A DNA stretch of 64,000 nucleotides. It comes from Tetrastigma voinierianum. Lineage: Eukaryota; Streptophyta; Magnoliopsida; Vitales; Vitaceae. The notes below the pieces were generated by a model. The model worked only from the letters and a program-made list of their open reading frames with translations, ran no database searches and was not told the origin of the DNA. The position numbers and the translations under genes were made by a program. Shown piece by piece: positions 23,743-35,680 of this stretch (its first letter is position 1; the number at the start of each line of letters is the position of its first letter). The DNA is taken from NCBI GenBank assembly GCA_016808115.1, contig JAEQBH010006406.1, positions 55,975 to 119,974 of the forward strand, written 5' to 3'.

Positions 23743-25741
23743 TGACCATCAGAAGATATCTTAAATTCCAATTTCAATAAAGACAAAATCACTTCAATAC
23801 AAAATTCAGAATTTCTGCTACAAAATTGTACTCTGCCAAAATCCCTAATTAATTCTCTAAATTTAATATCAAACTGACATTCGCTGGACCAACGTTTCAA
23901 GGAATCTAGTTAAGACGTGAAATTTCAGAATTTTTCGGACATTCGAGCTGACACGCTGCGGTGATCGCCAAAAGTCGTAAAAATGATTTTCGATGCCATC
24001 AAAGTCAGATATAATACGTATCACAGACTATATAAAGAGGCAGAGAAATGAGGAAAATGGACGTCAGATAAAGTCAATATCAATTCCTATAAAGAGACAT
24101 AAAGGCCATTTAATTGATTTTAAGTTACTAAAGGACAAAATAGGGAATAGTCCTTCTTCTCCTTCATGAAGCCAAGACAAAAACGGGGGTCATATTTTAG
24201 ACGAAAGGGTTTACTTTAGAGTAACCCTTAGAGAGAATCCTTTTCAATACATAAGTATCCAACCGTTTGCGATCTTCTATGGAAGGAAAACGCTCTATTG
24301 ACGGAGTGTGCCACGCGCGGGACCTCGGGATCGTGAGTTTTTGACAAACTCCAAGAGTGATTTCCTCCCTACTTGAGTTTTATTCCTATTTTAAGTGTTA
24401 TCATGCCATTAATGAGTTTGCAGAGGGGTTGCCCGATCGGTCCCAAAACTCGGGACCTAATTGATAAAATGTTAGAAAATTGAGCAGCCCGTGACTCAAG
24501 CCCACTATTGGATTTGGGTTCAAAATTATGTATTTAGAGTAACTCATGTTGATTGAAATTGGCCTGTGAATGGCCAGGAGGTCATGCTCAAGGTGAACCG
24601 ATGATTTATTTGAGTGTTGAAACCGTAAACCCTTAAAGGTTTTACCGTTCTAGAATAGCGACACACCAAAATGCATTTTCGTAAAAATGTGTGTTTGGTT
24701 GGCAATTCGGACCGAATTGCTTTGTTATGCTTTTGAACATTAGCCCAAGTGAGAATTTTGATGTTGAAATGTATAATTACATAACATGATTGTGTGATTT
24801 TAATTATGCGAGTATATTCATGTTATATATTTGTACTTATTAGATCGATTTGGTCTCAGTATACATGTGATTCCAGATATAGACTGGAGCATCCTCAAAG
24901 ACTATGTGAGCTACAGGAAGAGACGAAAGTATAGAGAAAAATGGTTCTAGGTTGTCTAAAATATTAAATGATCTTAGGTAAATTCATACTTAAATAACAT
25001 CGTCTGAGACACCCCAATTCGATATATACTCCAGGGAACACATATAAAATATCAATCGTCGGAGACGGCCCAATTGATATACTTATGGGTAGTCCACTAA
25101 ATATAATCTCTATAGTACCACTACTTAGACGAGGGTAGACCACAAATATCATAAACAACAACTTCATTAAACTATAATTCTCATAATGAGCTAAAGTAAC
25201 ACGAGAAAGTGGGTGGAGACTCGGACTGAGCTGGTCATGGTAGACATTCAAAAGAGATCACGATTGGTTGAACGTGTTTTTACTGGAACATCAGACCACT
25301 AGGCAGAGAGCCCATTTAGGGCGATTCTCCCATCGAGCCAGCTCACCCGCCGTGACCCCTTTTACAGTACAGGAGCATGCGAGAGCACGCCCGTCTCTAG
25401 AGAAGCCGAGTTTGTAAAGAGCAAGTCGGATTGTATTGATTTGACATGTTACATGCATTAGAATGTTAGAATTTAATACATGCTGCAGCAGGAAAAATAT
25501 TTGAACCTTTGTAACTATCGATAATGTCAGATTTATAGTTTGACAGTATTGTGATGAGGACAGGCTACGTCAAGAGGCCGCTTTACTCATGTGATTGTTG
25601 ATTAGACAGTTTATAAAGGGATGTATTCGGGGTAGAGCTCCCGTATTAAACGAGACTCGCTCGATTGCTGGCGGCTCGGTAACCCGACATCCACTTGTAT
25701 TCGCGGGGCTGACGTAGCCACGTACCCTAAGCCGGGCCACA
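23743..25741 (+). repeat. 5' LTR of the gypsy element
   Basis: The stretch aligns by eye along its length with 32,464-34,440. Shared phrases include aaattccaatttc, gaatctagtt..acgtgaaatttcag, gacggagtgtgccacgcgc, gtgagtttttgacaa, gtataattacataacatga, tatcaatcg(t/c)cggaga and the cgtaacccgacat end. The terminal ggccaca at 25,735-25,741 corresponds to ggcgccaca at 27,219 and ggcca at 34,440. The exact left edge may be off by about 12 bases, because the first bases differ from the 3' LTR. Confidence 0.75.
24960..25140. repeat. LTR-internal short tandem repeat
   Basis: Units of about 60 bases built around tatcaatcgtcggagacggc, cca, (t)tgatat and gggtagtccac occur two to three times. The same array is present at 33,640-33,790 in the 3' LTR and in reverse orientation at 56,260-56,470, so it is a family feature of this LTR and not a local accident. 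Confidence 0.65.
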
Positions 25742-26713
25742 AACAGTATCGAGTTTAGTACACGAATCACTCAGTGGAGCTCTAGTTTAGTACCATCACC
25801 ACTAGTGGTTTGATGTGAGTATAGGTATATGGAAACCTATAGATTGAGTAATCAGCTTAGGCCTTAGTTTGAGGAGAGCATCACCACTAGTGGTTCAGAT
25901 GTTCTGCTTCTAGGTATGATTACCTAGAGGACCACGTAGATTAAAACTAGGGACACCATTTTAATGTTGATGTGTTTTGTGATTGTGAATTATTTGGTGT
26001 TTGGTGTGTGATTGTATAACATGGAGCCTGTAAGTGTTAGTAATGAAACAGGTGCTTGGTGATTAGCACATAGATGAGTTATGAAATATCTTAGAAAATA
26101 TTGGAGGTAATGTGGTACAAACTGACAAAAGAGAATAAATGAAAATAAATTGGAAGAATTTATTTGGTTTAGAGGTGAAGAAATTTATAGTAAGGTTTAC
26201 AAAGGTAAAACCTGAAGAATTAAATAAAATAAATTTTACTAAATTTATTTGAACTTTTGGAAAATGAGAAGAAATTTTAAGCCAAGAAAACAAATTTACT
26301 AAATTTATTTGATGAGTATTGAAGAAAATAATTTTCTAAGATTTTACAAGTAGTAAAATTGAAGAAATGGAAGAAAATAAATTTTTAGAAATTTATTTAA
26401 GTAGAGAAAAAATTCAATGAAAATCGGAAAAGAAATTTTATAAACTTATTTGTTATGAGGAGAAAATAATTTTCATGATTTACAAGTGGTAAATTGAAGA
26501 AAATGGGGGAAAATAAATTTATAAATTTATTTGAATGTCCAAAAAAAAATAATTGATTTTAGTGATTTTTAGAGATTTTCCACTGGAAATAAATGAAAAA
26601 AATCATTTATAATGAAAACGGTGTAACTGGAGCGTAAAATTTTGATGGCCACGCCTGCATTGTATCATGAGTAAAGAAAAAATTTTTTGTATTGAATGTG
26701 TTTGTTGGCGAGA
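25247..26713 (+). repeat. Tandem duplication, first copy (1,467 bp)
   Basis: It runs from just before aacgtgttttta (25,271) to before the same phrase at 26,738, a period of 1,467 bases. The unit covers the last roughly 495 bases of the LTR, the primer-binding region and about 970 bases of leader. Indels separate the two copies, so the duplication is old. Confidence 0.85.
25742..25760 (+). promoter_or_regulatory. Degenerate primer-binding site, copy 1
   Basis: Directly after the LTR end (ggccaca) comes aacagtatcgagtttagtac, which keeps the TATC-GAG core of the tGGTATCAGAGC site used by plant elements primed by initiator tRNA-Met. Confidence 0.5.
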
Positions 26714-28180
26714 TCATACAGGATCTGCATTTGCTTGAACGTGTTTTTACTCGAACATCAGACCGCACATAAAGCGATGAATTCATTAGTAGCGATTCTC
26801 CCATCGAAGCTTTAAATACCCTCACGCGTTGACCCCTTTACAAGTACAGAGCATGCGAGAGACGCTCGCTTCCAGATAATAGCTAGAAGAAAAGTCGGAT
26901 TGTGGCTTTGGATTTGATGATGTTACATGTATTAGAATGTTAGAATTTAATATATGTCGATAAGGAAAAATATTTGAACCTTGTAACTATTGGATATAGT
27001 CAGATTTTATAGTTTGATATACAGATGAGTATTATATTATGGGCCCAAAGAAATGCTTTCTTATCATGATTAAGTTGATTGGGCAGTTTATGTGTGATGT
27101 ATTCGGGGTAGAGCTCCCGTACAAATGAGACTCGCCCGATTAAGTGGCGTCTGCAACCCGACATCCACTTCAGATTCCGCGGCCGACGGCAATACTGCAC
27201 TCGGGTTTTGGGCGCCACAGCTTTGCATCGAGCTTAGGTATACGAATCTAGAGTCTGGTTTGGGTGCATCCATCACCACTAGGTGGTTTGATGTGGAGTA
27301 TAGGTATATGGAAACCTATAGATTGAGGAATTGGGGCTTAGGTTTTAGTTGAGTGAGAGCATCACCACTAGGTGTGGTTCGATGTTCGGTTTAGGTATGA
27401 GATTACCTAGGAAAATCACGAGATTAAAACTAGACATCACGCGGCAATGGTGTCGATGTGCTTTGTGTGATTTTGTGTGAATTATTTGGTGTTTGGTGTG
27501 TGATTGTGTATAACATGGTTTGTAAAGTGTTATAATGTTGTGTGCTTGGTGATTAGCACATAGACGAAGTTAAGGAAATATCTTAGAAAAATATTGGAGT
27601 AAATTGTGTGTCAAAACTCTGACAAAGAGAATAAATGAAAATAAATTGGAAGAATTTATTTGGTTTAGAGAAGAAATTTAATTTTTAAGGTTTACAAGGT
27701 AAAACTAAAAGAAAATTAAATAAAATAAATTTTACTAAATTTATTTGGAACTTGAAATGAGAAGAAATTTTAAATAAGAAAATAAATTTACTAAATTTTT
27801 TTGATGAGTATTGAAGAAAATAATTTTATAAGATTTTACAAGTAGTAAAATTGAAGAAAATGGAAGAAAATAAATTTTAGAATTTTATTTGAGTAGAGAA
27901 AAAAATTTCAATGAAAATCGAAAAGAAAATAAATTTTATAAAACTTATTTGGTTATGAGGAAAATAATTTTCTGATTTTACAAGTGGTAAAAATTGAAGA
28001 AATGGGGAAAATAAATTTTATAGCCCTGTTTGAATGTCCAAAAAAAAATAATTTTAGTGATTTTTATATTTTTCCACTGAAATAAATGAAAAAAATCATT
28101 TATAATGAAAAACGAAAAATTTCGTGAGTGTAATTTGATTTATCGTATTGTATCAGGAGAAAAGAAAATTTTTGAATGTT
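26714..28180 (+). repeat. Tandem duplication, second copy
   Basis: It repeats the 25,247-26,713 unit: gcatgcgagagacgctcgc, tattcggggtagagctcccg, atcaccactaggtggt, gtgcttggtgattagcacat, and the run of aaataaattttactaaattt phrases all recur in order. It ends with the shared aatgaaaaaaatcatttata and tattgtatca words. Confidence 0.85.
27220..27239 (+). promoter_or_regulatory. Degenerate primer-binding site, copy 2
   Basis: After ttttgggcgccaca comes gctttgcatcgagcttaggt. The TTTG-ATC-GAGCTTAGGT spacing is the same as in a TTTGGTATCAGAGCTTAGGT site. This is the duplicated counterpart of the site at 25,742. Confidence 0.55.
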
Positions 28181-28299
28181 AAGGTTGAGCTGTATTGCAC
28201 TAGAGGCTATTAGAGAGGTCAGATTATCATAAATTAAGGGAGTTGTGGCTATGTAATTTGTATTAAAAGAGGTTGGCCGAAGGGAGTTTTCGCATCGCC

Positions 28300-28600
28300 A
28301 ATACAAAAAATAGTATTATGAGGAATAGTGGCAGCTGAGACGTTACGTCTGTTGCAAGACAAAAATGTGATGCGACACGCTGGCCGGCGCGCAAAGTGAC
28401 GCAGTAGCGCCGAGACACATAGTACCGCGGGCTAACGCGCGAAGCGCAAGAGTAGGGCTGGCGCAAGACGCTTTCTGCAGCGCAGGGCGCCGCAAAGAGC
28501 GAGCAATGCGCGCCGGGGGCGTGCAGCGCTGCTACAGACGCACACAGCAGGCGCAGCGCCGGGCATTCGCGGGTTCGCCACCATCGGTTACCGCACCGCC
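28300..28600. other. GC-rich tract in the gypsy leader
   Basis: A strongly GC-rich stretch full of gcgc/gccgg/gcag words sits in otherwise AT-rich leader sequence, just before the gag-like region. A comparable GC-rich tract lies in the solo LTR at 1,200-1,340. No frame encodes anything recognisable. It is probably a structured untranslated leader. Confidence 0.45.
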
Positions 28601-29139
28601 ATTTTCGAACCGCTGACCCTAGACGTTCTGTGTCGATTTTTGGACATTGTTCGTGAACCCGCTCATGAACACCGCTTCATCACAAAATTTTCCGAAAAAT
28701 ATTACAAATTTAATTAAAAATGGAAGAAATCAATAAACTGAAGGTACTTAAAATAAATTTTTCAAAATATATTTTTCAAAATAAAATTTTGTTGAAAACA
28801 ATATTTTAAATGCAAAATTGATTGTGTATACACGAAAGATAAAAAGGATTAGTGTCCTCTAATGTTTATGACTTAGAGATACTCGTATTGGATTTAACTG
28901 GTCATTTGAAGTCGTGATTGCACTAGAGTTAAGAGAATCATATGCATGGTAATGCGATAGGAAAAATGGTGAATGCTAAGGTTAGGACCGATGACCTAGA
29001 CGGGGACATCGAATGAGTGGAAGTTGGACCACATCAATTTCATAAACAACTGTCAACATGGTCATAGTCTATTAGTAATCCATTCATTACTATAGCATGG
29101 GGATCGTTGAGAATTAAATGATTCTTGCTGCCATGATTA

Positions 29140-29720
29140 ATCGTAAATGGTTGGGTAGAGGAAGAGACGAGGACGCCCACGGGTAACGGGTCAGCAATAC
29201 TCAATTGCTCGATCACACCTCACCGAGGTCGAGGTAGTCATGTGCCAGAATGCCACGCACGTGCCAAGAGCAAGGTGATAAAGATCCTAGTAACCTTCGG
29301 TTTAGGCGCATCATCCGAATATTCACAGGGGAGGAGGACCCATGGTGACACCATTGGTTCATGTAGAATGAGAATGTTGGGTATTATAGACACCCTCCAC
29401 GCCACCAGATTAGATCTAAATGTTTCAATCTTAGAGAATGAGGCCCAAATACGATGGAATGGGCAAGGACTTCTCGAGTAACTGAGAGCCATTGTTTGTG
29501 AGTCTCCCAAAGATTTAGGCCAGAGGTACCATATAGTCGAGGTCATGAAGTTAGAGATCTCTGACCTACTCACAGCACCTGGTAATTCATGGAATGGCAC
29601 TGTGAAAGTTCGAGGTCATCCCGAGGGAGTGACGCTTCATAGCTTATGGTGATCAAGCATCGAATGGGAGCGAAGAGGAGGTCACTTCACAGGACTGCAG
29701 ATTGCATGGTATTTATTTGT
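29140..29720 (+). pseudogene. gag-like remnant of the gypsy element
   Basis: Position between leader and RT, and a short run of Arg/Gly codons (ggaagagacgaggacgcccac, translating to GRDEDAH or, in another frame, EETRTPT; RGRGRP-like when frameshifts are allowed), suggest the basic start of a gypsy gag. Higher GC than the leader supports coding ancestry. No capsid or zinc-knuckle motif could be read, so the call is positional. Confidence 0.35.
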
Positions 29721-30079
29721 ATGACAGACATTTTGCCCCATACAAAAGATAACAGTCCAAAGCCGTGACGTTAACTGGCCGGCTTAATAGCCTTCACTGG
29801 GAGATCTATGAGAGATCAGACGGATCTACCTCGAGTGGTCATAATATGGATGTTTTTCCAATTATTGCCTAGACACTCACTGGCAGGGTAGTAGACTTCA
29901 GACGAAGTTACACCCCGGTGTCTTCACCACTCCTATACTCCACAGATGGCACCATGACTTCATAGAACCTTGTTCAGCCATGGAGCACCCAAACATAACA
30001 CAGAATCGAGCACTTCAAACGCCACAAGCTGCTCTAATTACAAGTAGAAAAAGAACTTTCGACAGTATTTCACATGAAG

Positions 30080-30720
30080 ATACTAATGTGTTGTTTATCA
30101 GGGTAAATGCAATCGTACCATTAATGAGGATTGATGATTTGTTTGACCGCTTGAGAGGAGCCAGTCTACTTCAAGATGATAGACCTTCGCATCACTGTTA
30201 CCATCGCTGAGGTTAAGGAGACATATATCTTCTAAGAAGGCGTTTAGATGCGCGCATGGGTACTGAGTTTGACGACGTTTTGATCACTAATAAGAAGAAC
30301 ATCCATGGATCAGCGCGATAGATAACCAACCCTATCTAATCGGCCATTGTGGTCTTCGTGGATGACATTAATTTTGATTCATCCCTGCAATGTGAAAGGG
30401 GAGCATGAGTATCACTTGCTGATTCAGGTTGGCAAGCACGAGACCATCAACAGACACTAAGTCTTCGCAAGGCAGCTTTATCTACTCAGGAGATTTTAGA
30501 TACGTGGTGTCAAGCATCAGAGTGTTAGCCGACCCAGAGAGAAGGTTGGAGGCAAGGATGGAGAGTTCGACGTCACCCTTCGAGATACTAGCTTCGATTG
30601 GCCGAATTTGGCTGGTGAGAGCACCCAGAATTACTTCAGTTAACCATTCAGATGATCACGACTCGCCACGGACGGACCCACGGTCAGACCGCCCCGACCA
30701 TAGAGGAGAAATCTGATGAT
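30080..30720 (+). pseudogene. Gypsy reverse transcriptase remnant
   Basis: The plus strand reads LMRIDDLFDRLRGAS at about 30,120-30,165, which is the LPRIDDLFDQLRGA motif before the first catalytic aspartate. VVFVDDI at 30,349-30,369 is the catalytic YVDD/FIDDI box. EHEYHL follows at about 30,400 and VLADPERRLEA at about 30,525, then a LAGYYRRF-like stretch near 30,610. The pieces lie in different frames with deletions between, so the enzyme is not encoded. The motif set is that of plant Ty3/gypsy pol. Confidence 0.8.
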
Positions 30721-31689
30721 ATTTGAACACTGTACATGTACTGGCAGGCAGCTGAGATCACCTTTTCTCCTAGTTCGGGGAAGAAAGCGTAAGACTATTC
30801 ACACCAAGCCAGGATCAGGCCGATTGAGTATGAGTGACTGGATCAGTTCCTATATCGTGGATCCCAAGACTTTAGGACAAACACAATCGCTTAGTCAGAG
30901 GGACAGAGAGTATATAGCTCATTCCTCCACACCCTAAAGTTATGGAACTAGTTTCGCTTCTGGTAGCACAAGCACTTCCGCAATAGAACACGAGAAGCCG
31001 AGGGGCCAGAGTGTGGGTCGAAGTCAAGGACATATCAAAGCGATGTACCATCGAGTTGTCGGGTGATCAAGACCAAGCCAGTTGTCATACTTACTACCTG
31101 CATTAGATTTGGGCTAGATGTTACAGCCTTTAGAGAAGCCAAAGATATGCTCCTAGGGTGTAGAGAGTCGACCATAGGCTCAGGATTATGAGTGAGAGAT
31201 CTCTGAGATTCTGCTCATGGTGGACCGTGAGGGTTGTCACAATATAGCATCATTAGAACATGTGCACGGTGACACCGTCTGAGTCGGGTGTGGGTGCACT
31301 GTGATAGTCATTCACCACTCTTGGCGAAGGGTGGGGGCAGTTTGCCTTAGGACTACGCTCCACGAAAACTCATAGTTGAATCAGAAATGTAAGAGGCCCT
31401 CATGTGTCGAAGAGTTATGCAACGACGAAAACACACTGACATGGTTATCACGTTGTGCCGAGAGCTGAGTGATAGAGTCGCACTCCGAGGTCTGGATACC
31501 CCTTGAAATCAGATTGGTGTTGTCGGCCTGACAGTGGCTCAGAGGTGGATGCTATCCATGACATGGACTAGGTTGACGGTCCATTGATTGTCATGATAGT
31601 GACCTTGGGAATACGCTTACACAATTGAAGTAAGTAGGCTGTGTGTAGGGTTATATCGCAGATTATATACAGTTAGATGATTTAACGCC

Positions 31690-32345
31690 ACACAGCATAC
31701 TCCTGGTCATGAAGGTGAGGATTAATCGTTCTTACAATCACACAAATTTCAATAGTTATTGTGCGAAGATAATAATTACGCCCATACGAGGCAATGTATG
31801 CAGTCATGTAGATCATCGTGTTGGACCCAGAAAGGGAGAGCTCCATCAACGGGTCCCGATTCATTATAGACACCGAGAAGGTGATTCGATACGACAATAT
31901 TTCTTTCACTACCGCAGTCATTTAAGAGCTATGATGACGCACGCCGACCTTGAGTTCGAGGTTAGTTCGTTTTAAAGGCATGCCTAAGAGACAGATCAAA
32001 TACAAGCTGAAGCCATCGCGAGGTGTATCAGGGCCTTTCGAGATACTCAAGCAGAGGGATACAGCACCGTCAAGGCATCGACAGCACATCGCATTTGCAG
32101 TCCACTTAAAGCCACCGCCCATGCCCTAAACATATTCCTGTGATCCAGCCCATGTGGTGGATTGGGGGACAAATAGAAGGACACCTGATGGGACCCAGCG
32201 AGGAGGGGACCAAAGGTGCATTGTTGATAATGTGATCAAAGCCATGACAACTTAGGTGCCAGTGAGAGTGCTATACGCACTGTGGACGAGGAGTTAACGG
32301 GAGCCGAGACACGATGGCCACCTATCCTTCTGTTCAGGATAAAGG
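31690..32345 (+). pseudogene. Gypsy integrase C-terminus remnant
   Basis: Frames between 31,709 and 32,345 read NRSYNHTNFNS (the FAYNNSFHSSI motif), ITPIRGNV (MAPYEAMYG), then GPRKGELHQ with IIDTEKVIRYD in the next frame, and ADLEFEVSSF (RRRDLEFEVGDHVF). Near 32,150 is DPAHVVDWGT-like coding across a frameshift, and near 32,270-32,330 a VLYALW..RGVNGSRDTMATYPSV segment that fits the VKVLW..EATWE..M...YPHLF end of chromovirus-type pol. These blocks identify the element class and orientation. The catalytic DDE core upstream (31,000-31,690) is too scrambled to read. Confidence 0.75.
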
Positions 32346-32448
32346 TACGTAATTTAGTCAAGTTTAAAATTTAAATGATCAGTTGTATACATGCATGGCA
32401 GAGTGCAAGCATGTATGCATGATTGTGATTGTCCCTACTGGACTAAAT

Positions 32449-32463
32449 TCAAGGAGGAGAGAA
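32449..32463 (+). promoter_or_regulatory. Polypurine tract before the 3' LTR
   Basis: The run tcaaggaggagagaa directly precedes TGTAAGACTGG, the start of the 3' LTR. Purine runs at this place prime plus-strand DNA synthesis in LTR elements. Confidence 0.7.
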
Positions 32464-34440
32464 TGTAAGACTGGTAAATTCCAATTTCTAATAAGGGCAA
32501 AATCGTACTTTGATTACAAAATTGTAATTTCGTTAAAATCCGTAATTCTCTATATCTCGATGACAAACCGGATTATACCGTTGGAATAGTCTCGCGAAAT
32601 CTAGTTCACACGTAAAATTTCAGACTTTTCCAGACAATCTGAGTTACGTCGCCAAGACGTTGCTTCGTGCGCCAGAATCGATTTTCACAAAGGACGGTAG
32701 TTTTATATATAATATGTACTACAAAATTAAGGCGGTATGAGTAGAAACTGAGAAAATGCATGGTCAGATACATTAATATCAATTCAGAAAAGAGTAATAC
32801 ATAAAGGTCATTTTTACCATTTGGTGCACAAATGACAAAATAAGTAATAGTCCTTCTTCCTTCACAGCCAAACAAAAACGCGTCATATTTCGGCATGCAG
32901 TGGCTTGATTTTTGAGAGAACCCTTGCAGAAACTTCTCTCTAGAAATACACAAAGATCCAACCGCCGGCGGTTCAAGCAGAAGGAAAAACGCTTTACACG
33001 GAGTGTGCTACGCGCATCCCGATTGTGAGTTTTTGACAACCCAGAGGTGATTTCTCCTTATTTGAGTTTTATTCCTATTTTAAGTGTTTTGTCGATGTCG
33101 GCTGAACGAGGCCTGGCGGTATGGATTGGTCCCAAAACTCAATCAATTGATAAAATTTTTAAAGAAATGGAGTGCTGTGATTGTTCAATGGTTGATTGGG
33201 GTTCAAAATTATGTATTTGTGTGTTAAATCATGTTTATTGAAATCGGGGTCGAATGGTTGAAATGCGTTCACAAGGTGAACCGATGATTTATTTGAGTGT
33301 TGAAACCGTAGAAACCCTGTGGTTTTACTGCTCCTAGAATAGCACACTAAATGTATTTCGTAAATGTTTGGTTACACCGGAATCTAATTGTTATGGTTTC
33401 AACATTACCCAAGTGAGCTAATTTTGATGTTGAAATGTATAATTACATAACATGATCAGGTGATTTTAATTATGAAAAGGTCTAAGGTTTATATATTTGT
33501 ACATGTGATTAGACTGTATTGAATCTAGTGATACATGTATCCATATGCAATCGAGCATCCTAGACCATAAAGAGTTAGTGCATGAGATTTCCAGTATAGA
33601 GAAAATGGTTCGGGCGGTTGTTCAAAAATATTAAATGATCTGGAGGGTAGTCCATACTTAAATATCAATCGCCGGAGATGTACCAATTGATATAGTACTC
33701 TGAGAGTAGTCCATATAAAAAAATATCAATCATCTGGCACGGCCCAATCGATATCTCGGAGGGTAGTCCATCAAATATAATCTCTGAGACAATCCACCAC
33801 TTGGATCGAGGTAGCACCACAAATATAAACAAATAACTTTGTTTGAAACCATAATTCCTCATACAAGGCTTAAAGAGTGTGAGAGCCGGGTGAGGACTCT
33901 GGACTGAAGCATCGTAGATTCAAGTAGGATCATGCATTTGTCAATGTGTGTTTACTTCGAATATCACTCCACTTGGGGTGGTGAGTATTCACTGGGGTAT
34001 TATCTCCTCCCATCGGGCTCTTAAATACCCTCGTCAGAACCCCTTTACGTGCAATGTGAGCATGCGAGAAGACTGGCTCATCCAGAGAACAGTTTTTAGA
34101 AGAAAAGCCTGATCAAGGCTTTCTGATTTGATGATGTTACATGTATTAGAATGTTAGAATTTTAATATATGTTGTATAAGAGTGAAAAATATTTGAACTC
34201 TTGTAACTATTAGATATAGTTTGATTTATAGTTTGGATATATTGCATAGTACATATTATGGGCCCAAGAGGTCAAAGCTTTTACTCATGTGATTGTTGAT
34301 TGGACAGTTTATGCAGATGTATTTGGGGTAGAGCTCCCCGTACAAAGCGATCAGCCATTCTTTTAAGTGGCGTCGTAACCCGACACTGTATTCCACATGT
34401 TGATTCGGTAGTCAACGACCCCCTAGTTTTGGGAAGGCCA
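32464..34440 (+). repeat. 3' LTR of the gypsy element
   Basis: It begins TGTAAGACTGGTAAATTCC and ends ttttgggaaggcca, matching the reverse complement of the LTR at 55,649-57,818 (start gggcagaaattt, end ttttgggcgtcaca). It carries the same cttggaatagtctcgcgaaa-type block, promoter-region sequence and internal tandem repeat as the 5' LTR. It lacks the tandem duplication, which therefore arose only at the 5' side after insertion or by a template error. Confidence 0.8.
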
Positions 34441-35680
34441 TTTATCATTGAAGTAAAGGTACATTTGTAGAGAGTGACTTTGGGAATCGAACCCACTAAC
34501 GTTTAAACATATTTTTCTAATTAAATAAAATTGGCAAAATTTTAGAATCGAAGACGCTTTAAAAGTATTTTACAAAGTGTATACCAAAAATATACACTAT
34601 TGAGTTTATATTTCAATTCTAATTAATTATTCATAAAAACATTTCCGACAGTGCTTTAATTTATAGAGTACCTTTCATTTTCTTCTATCAAATAAACAAA
34701 TATGGTAAACTATTAACCTTCACTTTATTTATTTAAAATTTTTATTTGAAAAATTAAAAAAGGAAATGAAAAATATTTAGATTTAAAAGTTGTTATCCAT
34801 TCAGGCATGTACAGCTGTTAGTTGGGAACACTTATAAATTGTGGAGATGTTGAATTTAGAAAACCAAACCTTGGCAACATTGGTATAAATCTTGAACATA
34901 ATTTATGGATATATATTTAATCATTTAAGGCAAAATATCATGGCCTGTACCATTTATATCAATAGGAATAACAAGAACCTCTTCATGTTTTATTTTTTCC
35001 ACACGGTTCACTCACTTATTTTCTTCCACTATATATAGAGAGAGAACTGTTGCTATCATTTAGCATTGTTGCTTGTTATGGTCATAATAATTGCAAGGAC
35101 TGCCACTATTTAGAATGACCAAACTTTATTAATCATAATTAGTATCAAACTATTACACTTCAAAAATTGAATATATTCTTCAAATATTATATATCAATGA
35201 ATAATAAAACAAATGAGGAAGGCCTCGGTTAAGGATAAAAGCAAGGAAGGATATCTTAATTTGTGTACCCTTATGTAGTTAACAAAATACTCATTACGCA
35301 GCGTATCGAGCAAATAGATATGCACATTGCACAGTTATGAAAAAACTCACTCATATGAGAATCCAGTTTTATTAATCGTTGGGACGGCGATTTTATTTCT
35401 TAAGATCTCGTGTTTCTTTTTCTCAAAAACAAAATTTTAATCTACGTATCTCAATAAAATAAATGAAACGAAGTTTATACCAGGCTGACGCGATTTTATT
35501 TCTGAAGCATCTACGTTATTCAAATAAAATTTTAATCTATTTAGATCTCAAGAAAATAAAATCATCATCTAAATTACGTAAAATTGTTTTCAAACGAAGT
35601 TTATAACCGAGCGCATAAAAATAGTAAATTTGTTCAATTGAATCATTTTTAAGAAAATAAATTATTTTAAAGAAATAATA
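34441..35680. other. No gene seen between gypsy element and GT47 copy A
   Basis: AT-rich, probably the ancestral 5' flank or first intron of the GT47 copy. No exon 1 (signal-anchor) of GT47 could be recognised. Confidence 0.35.

Larger units (their letters stand above)
23743..34440 (+). mobile_element. Gypsy (Ty3-type) LTR retrotransposon, full order, dead
   Basis: Two related direct LTRs (23,743-25,741 and 32,464-34,440) enclose a leader, gag-like sequence and pol remains in sense orientation. RT, then integrase C-terminus, then a purine tract and 3' LTR give the gypsy domain order. The integrase tail with a following PAHVVDWG-like segment and a VKVLW..R-type end is characteristic of chromovirus elements of the Tekay/Del type. 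The internal part is full of frameshifts. A 1.47-kb tandem duplication covers the 5' LTR end and leader, so the element is about 1.5 kb longer than its parent. No target-site duplication could be matched with confidence. Confidence 0.85.

Noticed and set aside
29242..29600. Overlapping 79-aa plus and 120-aa minus frames
   Set aside because: They lie in the gag-like part of the gypsy element. Neither shows a domain, and the minus frame runs against the element's direction.
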